Shown here: positions 18,074 through 26,289 of the stretch, in pieces | Numbering within the stretch: position 1 is the stretch's first letter | How the letters are laid out: each line of letters opens with the position of its first letter | Assembly: GCA_017993775.1 (NCBI GenBank) | Contig: JAGOMA010000014.1 | Location: forward strand, 1 to 64,000 | Length of the DNA: 64,000 nucleotides | Direction of reading: 5' to 3' | From: Chloroflexota bacterium | GTDB taxonomy: Bacteria; Chloroflexota; Anaerolineae; Promineifilales; Promineifilaceae | The notes under the pieces: model-generated | Seen by the model: the letters and a program-made list of their open reading frames with translations, nothing else | The model's database searches: none | What the model was told of the DNA's origin: nothing | Position numbers and translations under genes: made by a program

Positions 18074-18265
18074 TCACTGTTCTGTACCATCCCGGCGGCG
18101 AATATGCTTGGTATTGGTTACAAACCAGAGACGGCCGTCTGCGGTTTGTGCCCATATTCCAGGGTGCTGTAATTCTCGAACCGTCGCCGGCAGCCACACG
18201 TCCTTACCAAAACATATCTCCACAAGTTCCGTCACCTGATAACTTTCGACCAGTCGTTTCGCCAT
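18074..18265 (-). CDS. Small hypothetical protein upstream of the methyltransferase
   Basis: A 63-residue protein, not recognised. It starts MAKRLVESYQVTELVEICF and has a Trp/Pro-rich middle (HPGIWAQTADGRLWFVTN) and a charged C-terminus. The reason to call it real is its position: the stop codon is two bases before the methyltransferase start and no other gene competes for the space. It could be a small modulator of the neighbouring methyltransferase, but this is inference. An ACGGCCGT site encodes its DGR. Confidence 0.6.
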   Translation of the reverse strand: MAKRLVESYQVTELVEICFGKDVWLPATVRELQHPGIWAQTADGRLWFVTNTKHIRRRDGTEQ

Positions 18266-18313
18266 TCAGTACGAACCATAAGTTAGGCTAAGAATGCGCC
18301 TACAGCCGATTGT

Positions 18314-19162
18314 TTAAAATCCAAATTGGCGCAACGTTTGGTCTACTTGATTGACATAACTGCCGCCAAAAAGCCGCACATGAACCAACAGCGGATACAA
18401 ATTATATACATCGCGCCTTTCGGCAAAAAATCCAGGGGCAATTGGCCTGATTTCTTCATAGCGGGCGAAGAACGGCCGTGAAAATGTGCCAAATAACGTG
18501 ATAAACGCCAGCTCCATTTCCGAATGGGCGTAATAAATGGCCGGGTCGACAAACCCGGTAATCCGATCGCCAACGGCCAGGACATTGGTTGTCCATACGT
18601 CGCCATGAATCAGTGACGGCCGTTCCGGTTCCACCAGCCACTTGTCCAAACGCTCACAAAATCGTCCCAACCGCCGCAAGACAGGGGCCGGCAGCCGCCC
18701 TGAACGCACGCCTTCTTCCCCCATATACAACAACCGCCGTTCGCGGAAAAAATCAAGCCAGGTAGGCATCCATAAATTCGGCTGGTGCAGCCCGCCAATC
18801 AAAGTATCTTGCTCCAAACCATAAGATGCAGCCGTAAGTTGATGCAGCGATGCCAATAATTCCGCCGCATGCTCCTGGCTGCCCGCCGTAAAATGGCTTT
18901 CTCCCGGCAAATATTCCATAACCAGCAGCCCCTCGGTCTCATACAAAACTGCGGGAACCGGCAAGCTGCTTTGCTGGGCCAGGAATCGAAGCATAAACCC
19001 TTCACGGGCTAAAGAGGATTGGGGATGATCATCAACCTTAGCGACAACTTGCCGCTTATCTGCAAGGGTTAGCAGGTATACCTGCCCAACACAGCCGCCG
19101 CTAAGAGGAGATATATCGCTTACGGCCGTGCCTAACGCGGCTCCGATTTGTTGGCGGTTCAT
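18314..19162 (-). CDS. Fructosamine kinase family protein
   Basis: Phosphotransferase of the fructosamine-3-kinase / aminoglycoside phosphotransferase fold. It would phosphorylate sugar-lysine adducts so that they break down (protein deglycation). Visible features are SGGCVGQVYLLTL at the nucleotide loop, VAKVDD, LLVMEYLPGE at the hinge, the catalytic loop SLIHGDVWTTNVL and the metal-binding FVDPAIYYAHSEMELAFITLFG. The last of these is highly characteristic of the fructosamine kinase branch. Length 282. It overlaps the upstream lipoprotein gene by one base (TAATG), so translation is coupled. Confidence 0.9.
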   Translation of the reverse strand: MNRQQIGAALGTAVSDISPLSGGCVGQVYLLTLADKRQVVAKVDDHPQSSLAREGFMLRFLAQQSSLPVPAVLYETEGLLVMEYLPGESHFTAGSQEHAAELLASLHQLTAASYGLEQDTLIGGLHQPNLWMPTWLDFFRERRLLYMGEEGVRSGRLPAPVLRRLGRFCERLDKWLVEPERPSLIHGDVWTTNVLAVGDRITGFVDPAIYYAHSEMELAFITLFGTFSRPFFARYEEIRPIAPGFFAERRDVYNLYPLLVHVRLFGGSYVNQVDQTLRQFGF

Positions 19163-19818
19163 TACGGCTCCCGCACAACTACATTGTCGAAAGCTACCTG
19201 TAAACCCGGTTGGCCAAAGGTACCGGCAGCCAGGCCAATGGCGCCGGAGGGGAATAAAACATCATTGATTTGCTGCAATAAGACTTCGTTGACATAAAAC
19301 GACAGGTTGGAGCCTTGAGCCACCACTTTTAAGCGATTGGGCACGTTCAGACCCTGGCTAATAGCCTCAGAGGCGGTCCAATCCGGTAGGGCTTGGCTCC
19401 AACTGCCATTGGCATTGCGCCACTGAACCATGTAAAGGCCGCTGCCGGTGATGTCGAAGCGGTAAAATTGGTCGTTATTTTGCATCCGAACCAGCACGCC
19501 AAAGCTGCTTTCGGGGCTGCCGGCAAGCTGGCGCGCATCGACTTCCAAAATAAAGTCGTTAAACAATGGCTCTGATAGGGTGGAAAACTGAAAAGTATTA
19601 GGCTGATCTATAGCAATGACAAGCTCTTGGCTGATAACGGCCGTTCTGCCCACATCATCCCCTTCCAACAACCACGGACCAGTAGAATCCGGGGAAAAGG
19701 TGTCGGCGAAGAGCGCGTCTTTGCCGGCCAGGCTGGCAGTTTCCGCGCCACCGCCGCAAGCCGTCAACCCGCCCACAACAAAAAGCAATAAACCAACAAT
19801 CAGGCGCTTGTGCCGCAA
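19162..19818 (-). CDS. Lipoprotein with LamG/concanavalin-like domain
   Basis: Secreted lipoprotein of 218 residues. The signal is MRHKRLIVGLLLFVVGGLTAC with lipobox LTAC, followed by a Gly-rich linker. The mature part (FADTFSPDSTGPW, SSFGVLVRMQNNDQFYRFDITGSG, GLAAGTFG) has the beta-sandwich pattern of laminin-G-like or DUF1080-like carbohydrate-binding domains. The ligand is unknown. The start is a TTG with GGGAG about ten bases upstream. It is followed in overlap by the fructosamine kinase gene. A related lipoprotein lies upstream at 19888-20550, so the pair likely arose by tandem duplication. Confidence 0.8.
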   Translation of the reverse strand: MRHKRLIVGLLLFVVGGLTACGGGAETASLAGKDALFADTFSPDSTGPWLLEGDDVGRTAVISQELVIAIDQPNTFQFSTLSEPLFNDFILEVDARQLAGSPESSFGVLVRMQNNDQFYRFDITGSGLYMVQWRNANGSWSQALPDWTASEAISQGLNVPNRLKVVAQGSNLSFYVNEVLLQQINDVLFPSGAIGLAAGTFGQPGLQVAFDNVVVREP

Positions 19819-19887
19819 AATTTAATCTCCCATCACCCAACGAGGCGAATTTTTTGACCGGTACAGAATGTGCTGGAAGGCCATGCC

Positions 19888-20550
19888 CTAGGGCGCAACC
19901 ACTCGAAAATCTGAAAATTCGACAACGGCCGTGCCCAGCTCCAACGTACTAACACCCAACCCCACATCGCCAATGACAAACGTAGGATCGGTCACTGTCA
20001 CCAATGGGATGCCATTCGCCGCCAAACTCAATTCGTTGCCAATGCAGCTGGCTCGGATCTGATTGGTGGCCAAACCCTGATTAATCGCGTCGGAATATTG
20101 GTACTCGCCATTTGCCGTCAGATAAGTCACTGTCGGGGAATCACTCGTGTATTTTCCAATCGCGTAATACCCGTCACCGCCAATCAGGAAAATGTAAAAA
20201 TTCTCTTCATTTTGGTAACGGCAAATCACGCCATAAGCATTATTGTCTGGGCCGCTTACCTGCCTTGCCTGGACAGTGATAATCGCATCATCAAAGCTGC
20301 GTCCCGGATTTGTCCAACGAACCTGCCCCGGCTGGCTGGTGCTGATGCGCAAAACGCCTGCATCAATCTCGGTAATCGCGCCGCCGCGATTGTAAAGCCC
20401 CCAACCGCAGGTTTGTTCACCGCTAAAATCATCAGCAAACAAAACGCCGCCAGCGTTACACTCGTCGATGCTGCTGCCGCCAAGATTGCAGGCAGCTAAA
20501 AATACCGTGCCGCTAAAAATCAGTATAAAAATGGCAACTATCTTCCGCAC
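19888..20550 (-). CDS. Lipoprotein, paralogue of the neighbouring LamG-like lipoprotein
   Basis: A 220-residue lipoprotein related to the gene downstream. The signal VRKIVAIFILIFSGTVFLAAC ends in lipobox LAAC. The mature domain shows VLFADDFSGEQTCGWGLYNRGG, NAYGVICRYQNEENFYIFLIGGDGYYAIGKY (in parts: NAYGVICRYQ, FYIFLIGGDGYYAIG) and VGLGVSTLELGTAVVEFSDF. These share the order and spacing of the sister lipoprotein. It contains extra cysteines not present there, possibly a disulfide. I choose GTG 20550 because GGGAGGG sits just upstream; a TTG at 20571 would give a less typical leader. An ACGGCCGT gives the C-terminal GTAVVEF. Confidence 0.8.
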   Translation of the reverse strand: MRKIVAIFILIFSGTVFLAACNLGGSSIDECNAGGVLFADDFSGEQTCGWGLYNRGGAITEIDAGVLRISTSQPGQVRWTNPGRSFDDAIITVQARQVSGPDNNAYGVICRYQNEENFYIFLIGGDGYYAIGKYTSDSPTVTYLTANGEYQYSDAINQGLATNQIRASCIGNELSLAANGIPLVTVTDPTFVIGDVGLGVSTLELGTAVVEFSDFRVVAP

Positions 20551-20585
20551 CGTTCCCTCCCAAAAGACCAAATGATTGGTCGCGC

Positions 20586-20747
20586 CTATTGCGACGCGTC
20601 TTTTCCGGTTTTATCCAACAGGGTTTGTAAAGTTTGAATGTCGTCCTTTAATGTTTCTTGCTGCCGCGAAGTATATAAATAATAGATCGTCGCCCCCAAC
20701 CAGGAAGCGATAATTAAAATGGTAATAACAAGCAAATTTGTAAACAT
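20586..20747 (-). CDS. Small single-pass membrane protein (53 aa)
   Basis: Open frame of 53 residues below the usual size cut-off. It begins MFTNLLVITILIIASWLGAT with one membrane helix through residue 25, then a short basic turn (YLYTSRQQ) and an amphipathic tail QETLKDDIQTLQTLLDKTG likely to form a coiled coil. GGAG lies 8 bases before the ATG and there is no overlap with other genes. Its form (one helix plus short charged tail) resembles CcmD-like and other small membrane proteins, but I cannot assign a family. It lies between the cobalamin adenosyltransferase and the lipoprotein pair. Confidence 0.7.
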   Translation of the reverse strand: MFTNLLVITILIIASWLGATIYYLYTSRQQETLKDDIQTLQTLLDKTGKDASQ

Positions 20748-20815
20748 GCCTAACTCCAATCAATCGTTTTGATGGTGAAAAGTGTACCTAAAAAGTAAGA
20801 AACCGGCATCTCGCG

Positions 20816-21379
20816 TTAAGCTCTGGAATCCCACAAGGGTTCGGGGATGCCTTGGGCGTGGTTTTCATACCGGGCCATCACAAAAAGGGCGTCGGATAGA
20901 CGGTTTAGATAGGGGATAACTTGCGCGCCGACAGGATCTTGCCGCGATAAGGCGATGACGTGGCGTTCTGCGCGCCGGCAAACCGTGCGGGCTACATGCA
21001 GTTGTCCCGCGCCAACTGAGCCGCCGGGTAAAATAAAGTTCTCCAAGGGACCGACAACGGCCGTTAACTCATCAATGAGCGCCTCTAATTTCTGTATATG
21101 ACGCTCTTCAATCTGCGGGATGGCAAACTTGGCTTTGTCTTCTTCTAAAAAGGCCAGATCCGAACCTAAATGAAACAATTCATTCTGGATGGTCAGGATT
21201 TCTTGCGCCAGTCGGTCACTTAATTCACAGGCCAATGCCACACCCAATTGGGAATTTAGTTCATCCACCGTTCCATAAGCTTCAATTCGCAGCGATTCTT
21301 TAGGCACCTGTTGTCCGCCGGCCAGGGCAGTCATGCCGGTATCCCCTTTGCGGGTATAAATTTTGGTTAATCTAGGCAT
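20816..21379 (-). CDS. pduO: Cob(I)alamin adenosyltransferase, PduO type
   Basis: Transfers the adenosyl group of ATP to cob(I)alamin to make adenosylcobalamin. The N-terminal ATP-binding motif [15 protein letters not shown] is diagnostic, followed by [41 protein letters not shown] and [16 protein letters not shown]. Length 187 is normal for the PduO/EutT-like trimeric class. GAGGATC precedes the ATG. No other cobalamin gene is adjacent, so the enzyme may simply salvage cobalamin for a mutase or ribonucleotide reductase elsewhere. Confidence 0.95.
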   Translation of the reverse strand: MPRLTKIYTRKGDTGMTALAGGQQVPKESLRIEAYGTVDELNSQLGVALACELSDRLAQEILTIQNELFHLGSDLAFLEEDKAKFAIPQIEERHIQKLEALIDELTAVVGPLENFILPGGSVGAGQLHVARTVCRRAERHVIALSRQDPVGAQVIPYLNRLSDALFVMARYENHAQGIPEPLWDSRA

Positions 21380-21470
21380 TTGATCCTCTAAGTGGTCTTT
21401 TGCGTTTAAGCATACTCGACTAAGGGTGGGGGAGCAAGAACGGCCGCTGCGCTCTTATGTTAAATTTCCC

Positions 21471-21498
21471 TTGACAAAAAACAGCGCCTTGTTATAAT
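21471..21498 (+). promoter_or_regulatory. Sigma-70-type promoter of the initiator tRNA gene
   Basis: TTGACA at 21471-21476, a 16-base spacer and TATAAT at 21493-21498, with TGT directly before the -10 (extended -10). Both hexamers match consensus perfectly. Start of transcription is expected about 6-8 bases beyond, close to the tRNA 5' end at 21512. This is the clearest promoter in the window and gives the reference -10 for judging others. Confidence 0.9.
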
Positions 21499-21511
21499 CC
21501 CGACTCGTTGA

Positions 21512-21583
21512 TGCGGGGTAGAGCAGAGGCAGCTCGTCGGGCTCATAACCCGGAGGTCGCAGGTTCGAATCCTGTCCCCGCTA
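21512..21583 (+). tRNA. Initiator tRNA-Met (CAT)
   Basis: Cloverleaf folds cleanly: acceptor arm with GCGGGG paired to CCCCGC, D-arm GAGC/GCTC, anticodon arm TCGGG/CCCGG with loop CTCATAA (anticodon CAT), T-arm GCAGG/CCTGT with TTCGAAT. Two initiator marks are visible: the first base pair 1-72 is a T/T mismatch, and the anticodon stem ends in three G-C pairs (GGG/CCC). No CCA is encoded. It is preceded by a consensus promoter and followed by a terminator, so it is a single-gene transcript. Confidence 0.96.
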
Positions 21584-21587
21584 TTCC

Positions 21588-21616
21588 AAAGCACTCCCTG
21601 GTGGAGTGCTTTTTTT
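21588..21616 (+). terminator. Intrinsic terminator of the tRNA-Met gene
   Basis: The 10-base arms AAAGCACTCC (21588-21597) and GGAGTGCTTT (21603-21612) are separated by 5 bases and followed by a T-run. The T-run overlaps the end of the convergent dehydratase gene, so the same hairpin may stop transcripts from both sides. Confidence 0.92.
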
Positions 21617-21902
21617 ATGCCGCCGCTTCCATTTTTTGCGCCAAAGCCACGTCCAAATTGCTGATCACATTACCCAAATCGTGCGTCACCAGGTCAACCC
21701 GCACCCGATTGTAAACGTTGCACCACTCCGGGTGATGGTCCATCTTATCGGCGGTCATAGCCACGGTCATCAGCCAACCCATCGCCTCCGCAAACGAGGC
21801 GAATTTGTATTCTTTATGCAATTTGCCATCTTGCACGACCCAACCGGGCAAGTTTGCTAATGCTTCTGCTAACTCATCTTCAGTTAATTTGTGCCTTGCC
21901 AT
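21615..21902 (-). CDS. Pterin-4a-carbinolamine dehydratase
   Basis: Dehydrates 4a-hydroxytetrahydropterin; also known as PCD/DCoH. The 95-residue sequence shows the family signature KFASFAEAMGWLMTVAMTADKMDHHPEWCNVYNRV (in parts: FASFAEAMGWL, ADKMDHHPEWCNVYN), including the active-site His-His pair, and the C-terminal VDLVTHDLGNVISNLD. AAGGAT precedes the start. Such proteins occur also in organisms without aromatic amino acid hydroxylases, so the physiological partner here is uncertain. It converges on the initiator tRNA terminator. Confidence 0.93.
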   Translation of the reverse strand: MARHKLTEDELAEALANLPGWVVQDGKLHKEYKFASFAEAMGWLMTVAMTADKMDHHPEWCNVYNRVRVDLVTHDLGNVISNLDVALAQKMEAAA

Positions 21903-22037
21903 ACTTGTTTATCCTTTCCATTATTCGTTGATATTCCCCACCTAAACCCGAAGTCCGTCTATTGCTGTCTGAAAATTGTTCCAGAGTTTGGACTTTAGCT
22001 CACGGATCACGAATTACGGATATTGGTTTACCGGGAA

Positions 22038-23108
22038 CTAACCGCCCCACTGTTGACATAGTGCGATGATGTGAGTGGCTGAGTATAACCCGAAAAATAC
22101 ACCAACCGCGCCAAAAGCAGCGCCAGCTACGGCCGTTTTCAAAATCACTCCACGAGTTTGCCCCTTCAGCGCCCGCAGAAGGTGCCCCAGGGGCCAATCA
22201 TCCGCGCCCATCATCACCGTTTCTACCAGGGAGCGCATGGTGATCAGGACGCCGGAACGGCCGTCTACATCCCCCAACGCCCCAAACAACATGCTCAGAA
22301 ATGCCGCAAGCATCGTTATCAAAAGTAACCCAACGGGGCCAGCCGCCAGCGCGCCAATAATCGCCCCGGTTACCACGGCGGGCAGCAAATATGGCACCAG
22401 ACCTTGTAAGAGCATATCACGCGGCGCTTCCAACGCCTCCAGCATCATGGCCTTCGGTCCACGGCCCAACAAACCACCAGCCGCGCCAATCGCCGCTACA
22501 AGCAGCATCGGCGAAGCCGATCCGGCCATGGCCCCCACGACCAATCCGGCCACAGGACCACGAAAAAACAGGGAAACGGCCGTGCCCAATACCCCCAGCC
22601 CAACTCCCATCCAAACCGTCCGCTTAGACTGAAAATAAGAACCAAGATACCCGCAAACAATCCCCCCCAACACAACAGCCAAAGCCATGCCCCAAACGCC
22701 CTCAGCCACGCCGCCTAACACCAATCCGGTCATCAAGCCCACACTGGCAGCCAACAAAGCGCCGAGAAAAATAGACCCCACAAGCAAAAACAACCTGACG
22801 GCCAGCGAATCTCCTTCGTCGTACCGCGCCCGTGTTATCACCCCCACCAATGCGCCCAGAAAAAAGCCCAGCGTCAAACCAAATTGAGCGCCGCTCCACA
22901 AATTTGTAATTGATTCCTCCAAGAAAACGCCTGCCGCTCCGACAACAACTCCTAAAATGGACCCCAAAAATAAACCCCGGTCCAATCCTGGATGTCGGGG
23001 AAGAAGTTGATGATAGGTATTAAAAATGCTTAACAACAATAACGCAGCTAACAACGCGGCAAACGGCGCATGAACAGCGCCGCCCAGAAGCCCCCAAAAT
23101 GCTCCCAC
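22038..23108 (-). CDS. Glycine-rich polytopic membrane protein
   Basis: A hydrophobic protein of at least 356 residues with about 8-10 membrane segments rich in Gly and Ala (GLMTGLVLGGVAEGVWGMALAV, GLVVGAMAGSASPMLLVAAIGAAGG). The repeated glycine spacing suggests glycine-zipper packing. I do not recognise a family. GTG 23108 gives MGAFWGLLGG but has no ribosome site. The frame is open back to about 23206, with one more hydrophobic helix (LVDVLFLVAV) and a charged segment before it, and no ATG/GTG/TTG codon. So the true start may be a rare codon upstream, or the start is mis-set. ACGGCCGT sites occur in several loops. Confidence 0.7.
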   Translation of the reverse strand: MGAFWGLLGGAVHAPFAALLAALLLLSIFNTYHQLLPRHPGLDRGLFLGSILGVVVGAAGVFLEESITNLWSGAQFGLTLGFFLGALVGVITRARYDEGDSLAVRLFLLVGSIFLGALLAASVGLMTGLVLGGVAEGVWGMALAVVLGGIVCGYLGSYFQSKRTVWMGVGLGVLGTAVSLFFRGPVAGLVVGAMAGSASPMLLVAAIGAAGGLLGRGPKAMMLEALEAPRDMLLQGLVPYLLPAVVTGAIIGALAAGPVGLLLITMLAAFLSMLFGALGDVDGRSGVLITMRSLVETVMMGADDWPLGHLLRALKGQTRGVILKTAVAGAAFGAVGVFFGLYSATHIIALCQQWGG

Positions 23109-23209
23109 CGCGACCAGAAACAGAACATCAACCAGATATTTTGCCCGATCAAGCCAGGAAGTAAGGATGAAAAATTCCTTTGAGATCAGCCAGCGCTGTC
23201 TATCTCAGC

Positions 23210-23854
23210 CTAACGATCACGAATTTCAAAACGGCAAAAATCGTCGCCCTGCGCGATGCAATGGGTCTCGACCACCTCAAATTCCTGAAACGATTTGCCG
23301 GTAGCGTAAGTCATTGCCTCTTGTAAAGAGCCGACGTAAAGATGGCACACCGGCCGGTCGCTGTGGCGCAGATGGCAGCTTACGCAAGCGTAATCCGTAA
23401 AAATGAGAGCGCCATTTTCTTCCTTCACGTCAATGGAGGCATACTCCACGGTGTCCATGATGCCCTTGCGCACCCCCAAAAGAACAGCGCGTTTGCGCAG
23501 CTGCTGAGGCAGCACCTTCAAAGCAATGCCAGCCAAGCCCATCACGGCCGATTGTTCCTTTACTCCCCACCGAAACGAAGAACGGCCGATGCGCTGCAGC
23601 ATCCCTTTACCCGCGCGCCCGGTAAATTTCTCGATCGCCTCATTCAGACCGGCATATTCTCTCGCCGTAACGCCAAATTCAAGGTTATTCGGTGGCGGAT
23701 TGTCAATATACCGTTCCAGGCCGCTCAAACGCAGCACCGCGTTCAGGCCATTCACGCCCATCACCTCTTCAACCCCTTTGATCATTTGCAGGAGCATGGC
23801 ATTGACATACGGCGTGTCTTCGGCTAATTGAACTTTGTGAAGGTCTGCCATCAT
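23210..23854 (-). CDS. V4R (4-vinyl reductase) domain protein
   Basis: A 214-residue cytosolic protein. The C-terminal half has the V4R pattern: TDYACVSCHLRHSDRPVCHLYVG with a Cys cluster, then FEVVETHCIAQGDDFCRFEI, which is the classical end of V4R domains. Such domains bind small hydrocarbons or metal ions and accompany regulators and bacteriochlorophyll or methanogenesis proteins. The N-terminal 100 residues match the helical part of these sensors. GGAGG lies 5 bases before the ATG. The membrane-protein gene downstream may be co-transcribed. The signal sensed is not known. Confidence 0.85.
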   Translation of the reverse strand: MMADLHKVQLAEDTPYVNAMLLQMIKGVEEVMGVNGLNAVLRLSGLERYIDNPPPNNLEFGVTAREYAGLNEAIEKFTGRAGKGMLQRIGRSSFRWGVKEQSAVMGLAGIALKVLPQQLRKRAVLLGVRKGIMDTVEYASIDVKEENGALIFTDYACVSCHLRHSDRPVCHLYVGSLQEAMTYATGKSFQEFEVVETHCIAQGDDFCRFEIRDR

Positions 23855-23917
23855 CTATCCTCCATTCAACCTTGAACCGCAACACATTGACACATCAACG
23901 AAGGCCAAAATGTCTGG

Positions 23918-24853
23918 TTAGATGGTTTTCGACCAAACCGGCAGCCGTTCGCCAGTCGGGAGAAAGCCAAATTTTTTGTATAAATGCTGGGAAGTTGAAT
24001 TATCGACTTGGGTGTTTAGCGAAATATATCGGAGGCCATCATACGCAGCCGTGCGGATGGCTTGCGCGAGGAGCGCGCTGCCTACCCCCTGACCTTGCAC
24101 CTGTGGGGCAATGGTCAGGCGCACCAGATGGGCGCTGTTGGCTCCATAAGAACAAAGCTGGTAACCAACGACACGGCCGTTCCCCTCCGCCACATCAAAA
24201 CATAACGCATCGCGCTGGGCCAGGGCCAACGTGTCGCTGCTCATGCGCCACAACGGCTCAAAAGCGATGGTCTCTATCTCTGCCAAAGCGGCAAAATCGC
24301 GCGGTTGGACGGGACGAATGATTAAATCAGGGGCTTGATGAAACTGCGGCACATCCAGATCGTACTTGACATACGTTTCAATCTGGTTAATCTGCTCAAA
24401 ACCCAATGCGGGAAGACAGCGGTTGGGCCACTCTTGAGCTACGAGCCAGGCCAATTGAGTAACGGCCGTATCCCGCAAAGAACCCACCACCCGATCCAGC
24501 ATGGCCCCCAACAACGTTAAACCCTCCGCCTCTTGGGCCACAGCCGCTACGCGCACCCAGGCCGCCGGCAGCGGATCGGCCGTCGCCGCCAGACAAGCAA
24601 CCAAGCGCTCCGGCAGCGCAAAAAACTTAGAAAACCGCGTACCGGTTTCTTCCAAATTTTGGGGAACAACCACAAAATGGGGCGAACCCAACCACTCGAT
24701 CGGCAGCCGCCAATCCACATGCACATGGCTCCCTGCCGCCGACCGCAGCAGCCGCGTAACAGCCCCGGAATCAGCGTCAACCGCGACTCGGACCTTAATT
24801 TCAGACTGGTCCCTGATGGATTCTTGAGTGCGCCAATGGTTTGCGAATTCCAT
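23918..24853 (-). CDS. GNAT family N-acetyltransferase
   Basis: GCN5-related acetyltransferase of about 311 residues. The acetyl-CoA binding loop is [19 protein letters not shown], with HLVRLTIAP before it and [20 protein letters not shown] after it; all of this is in the C-terminal 150 residues. The N-terminal half looks like a second, weaker GNAT-like fold (tandem repeat), which is common in two-domain GNATs. I use ATG 24853, because a -10-like TACAAT lies six bases before it and there is no Shine-Dalgarno. It diverges from recA. The substrate is unknown. Confidence 0.85.
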   Translation of the reverse strand: MEFANHWRTQESIRDQSEIKVRVAVDADSGAVTRLLRSAAGSHVHVDWRLPIEWLGSPHFVVVPQNLEETGTRFSKFFALPERLVACLAATADPLPAAWVRVAAVAQEAEGLTLLGAMLDRVVGSLRDTAVTQLAWLVAQEWPNRCLPALGFEQINQIETYVKYDLDVPQFHQAPDLIIRPVQPRDFAALAEIETIAFEPLWRMSSDTLALAQRDALCFDVAEGNGRVVGYQLCSYGANSAHLVRLTIAPQVQGQGVGSALLAQAIRTAAYDGLRYISLNTQVDNSTSQHLYKKFGFLPTGERLPVWSKTI

Positions 24854-24859
24854 GACGCT

Positions 24860-24865
24860 ATTGTA
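24860..24865 (-). promoter_or_regulatory. -10 element abutting the GNAT gene start
   Basis: On the minus strand TACAAT ends six bases before the GNAT start codon. Transcription would begin at or very near the ATG, so the message would lack a ribosome binding site. No good -35 is seen. Assigned by comparison with three similar cases in the window. Confidence 0.5.
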
Positions 24866-24910
24866 CACTACACGGTCAAAATTCGACATAACCATTCGGC
24901 TGATAAAAGC

Positions 24911-25942
24911 ATGAACAAACAGGATCGCGACCGCACATTAGAAAATACTTTAGCGACCCTCAACAAACGTTTTGGCGAGGGTGTCATCATGCGGCTTGGG
25001 GATGCTTACCACTTACAGGTAGATGTCATCCCCACCGGCTCCCTCTCGCTGGACATCGCGCTGGGTGTTGGCGGAGTTCCCAGGGGGCGTGTCATCGAAG
25101 TCTACGGCCCGGAATCATCCGGTAAAACAACACTTTGCCAACACATCGTCGCTGAAGCGCAAAGACAAGGCGGCATCTGCGCCTACATCGACATGGAACA
25201 TGCCTTGGATCCTGGCTACGCAGAGAAGTGCGGCGTGGATGTGCAAAACCTATACGTTTCACAGCCGGACACAGGCGAACAGGCGCTAGAAATCGCCGAC
25301 GCGCTGATTCGCTCCGGCACAATGGATGTCGTGGTTGTCGATTCTGTCGCTGCTCTGGTTCCCAGAGCGGAGATTGAAGGTGAAATGGGCGATGCCCATG
25401 TAGGTTTGCAAGCCCGTCTCATGTCGCAAGCCCTTCGTAAATTATCTGGCGCCATCAAACAAACCAACACCATTGTCGTTTTCACCAACCAATTGCGCTC
25501 CAAAATTGGCGTGATGTTTGGCAATCCGGAAACGACAAGCGGCGGGAATGCCCTCAAGTTTTATGCGTCCGTACGCATCGACATTCGCCGCACACAGGCC
25601 ATTAAAGCCGGTAATGATGTGGTGGGCAACCGAACCAAAGTAAAAATTAAGAAGAATAAAGTGGCCGCGCCATTCACCGAATGCGAATTTGATATCATGT
25701 ATAATGAGGGGATTTCCAAAACAGGCGATGTTTTGGACCTGGCCGTCACGTATGAAATTGTTAACAAACGCGGCGCATATTTTCGTTTCGAGGAAACCCT
25801 GCTAGGCCAGGGGCGCGAAAACGCAAAGGTTTTCCTGTCTGAGAACCCTGAAATCTTGGCAAAATTGGAAGATTTGGTTCGTGAAGCAGCCGGATTACCA
25901 GCCTTGAAGCGGCCGGCCAGCGCCAGCACGCTAATTGATTAA
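24911..25942 (+). CDS. recA: Recombinase RecA
   Basis: Strand-exchange ATPase for homologous recombination and SOS induction. The Walker A loop is GPESSGKTT near residue 65; Walker B is [12 protein letters not shown]; the MAW-type region is [17 protein letters not shown]; the C-loop shows [30 protein letters not shown] (in parts: [24 protein letters not shown]). Length 343 is normal. I place the start at ATG 24911 ([14 protein letters not shown]); the frame opens further upstream but that stretch is antisense to the GNAT gene. No LexA box was recognised. No ACGGCCGT lies inside recA, unlike most neighbours. Confidence 0.98.
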   Translation: MNKQDRDRTLENTLATLNKRFGEGVIMRLGDAYHLQVDVIPTGSLSLDIALGVGGVPRGRVIEVYGPESSGKTTLCQHIVAEAQRQGGICAYIDMEHALDPGYAEKCGVDVQNLYVSQPDTGEQALEIADALIRSGTMDVVVVDSVAALVPRAEIEGEMGDAHVGLQARLMSQALRKLSGAIKQTNTIVVFTNQLRSKIGVMFGNPETTSGGNALKFYASVRIDIRRTQAIKAGNDVVGNRTKVKIKKNKVAAPFTECEFDIMYNEGISKTGDVLDLAVTYEIVNKRGAYFRFEETLLGQGRENAKVFLSENPEILAKLEDLVREAAGLPALKRPASASTLID

Positions 25943-26289
25943 ATAATTGATATTGAAATTCTGTCGACGAATCAGGTTGACAGGGCCACAGGCCAAAACT
26001 GAACGTGGGTTATTCTGTTAAAAATACAATCAATTTCCTGAGAGTCGGGTAATTTCTCTCCAGGTTTGAGACAGCATCAGACAATTGAGCAAGCTAGCAA
26101 CTTTTTTAGTATGGTGAAATGTAAATCAGCAGCCGTTTGGCATGAATCGATGACATGACCCAGGCGGGAATTCGGCTAACAAGCTCATATTCGTCGATAA
26201 CAGACACGATTGTGTAGCTGTGAGGCTATACAGACTACGTTATCAGCAACGGCCGTGGCGAACGAGGACCACGGTCGTTTTTCGTTAAA
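25943..26289. other. recA-recX intergenic region
   Basis: A 347-base gap. I find no open frame or RNA gene in it. It is AT-richer than the surroundings. Its only marked feature is the hairpin at 26249-26283 next to recX. A promoter for recX could lie in it, but no consensus pair stands out. Confidence 0.6.
26249..26283 (+). terminator. Terminator-like hairpin built on an ACGGCCGT copy, 7 bases before recX
   Basis: Arms ACGGCCGTGG (26249-26258) and CCACGGTCGT (26269-26278) pair with one G-T wobble, loop of 10, followed by TTTTT. The form is an intrinsic terminator, but it ends only 7 bases before the recX start, so it may work as an attenuator or simply as the recA terminator. The left arm is one of the iterated palindromes. 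Confidence 0.6.

Noticed and set aside
24533..24910. Upstream extension of the recA frame
   Set aside because: It is antisense to the GNAT gene and adds a basic, low-quality 126-residue leader. RecA begins normally at ATG 24911.
24854..24910. LexA/SOS operator before recA
   Set aside because: I found no GAAC-N4-GTTC box or other clear palindrome in the 57-base gap. The operator in this phylum may differ.
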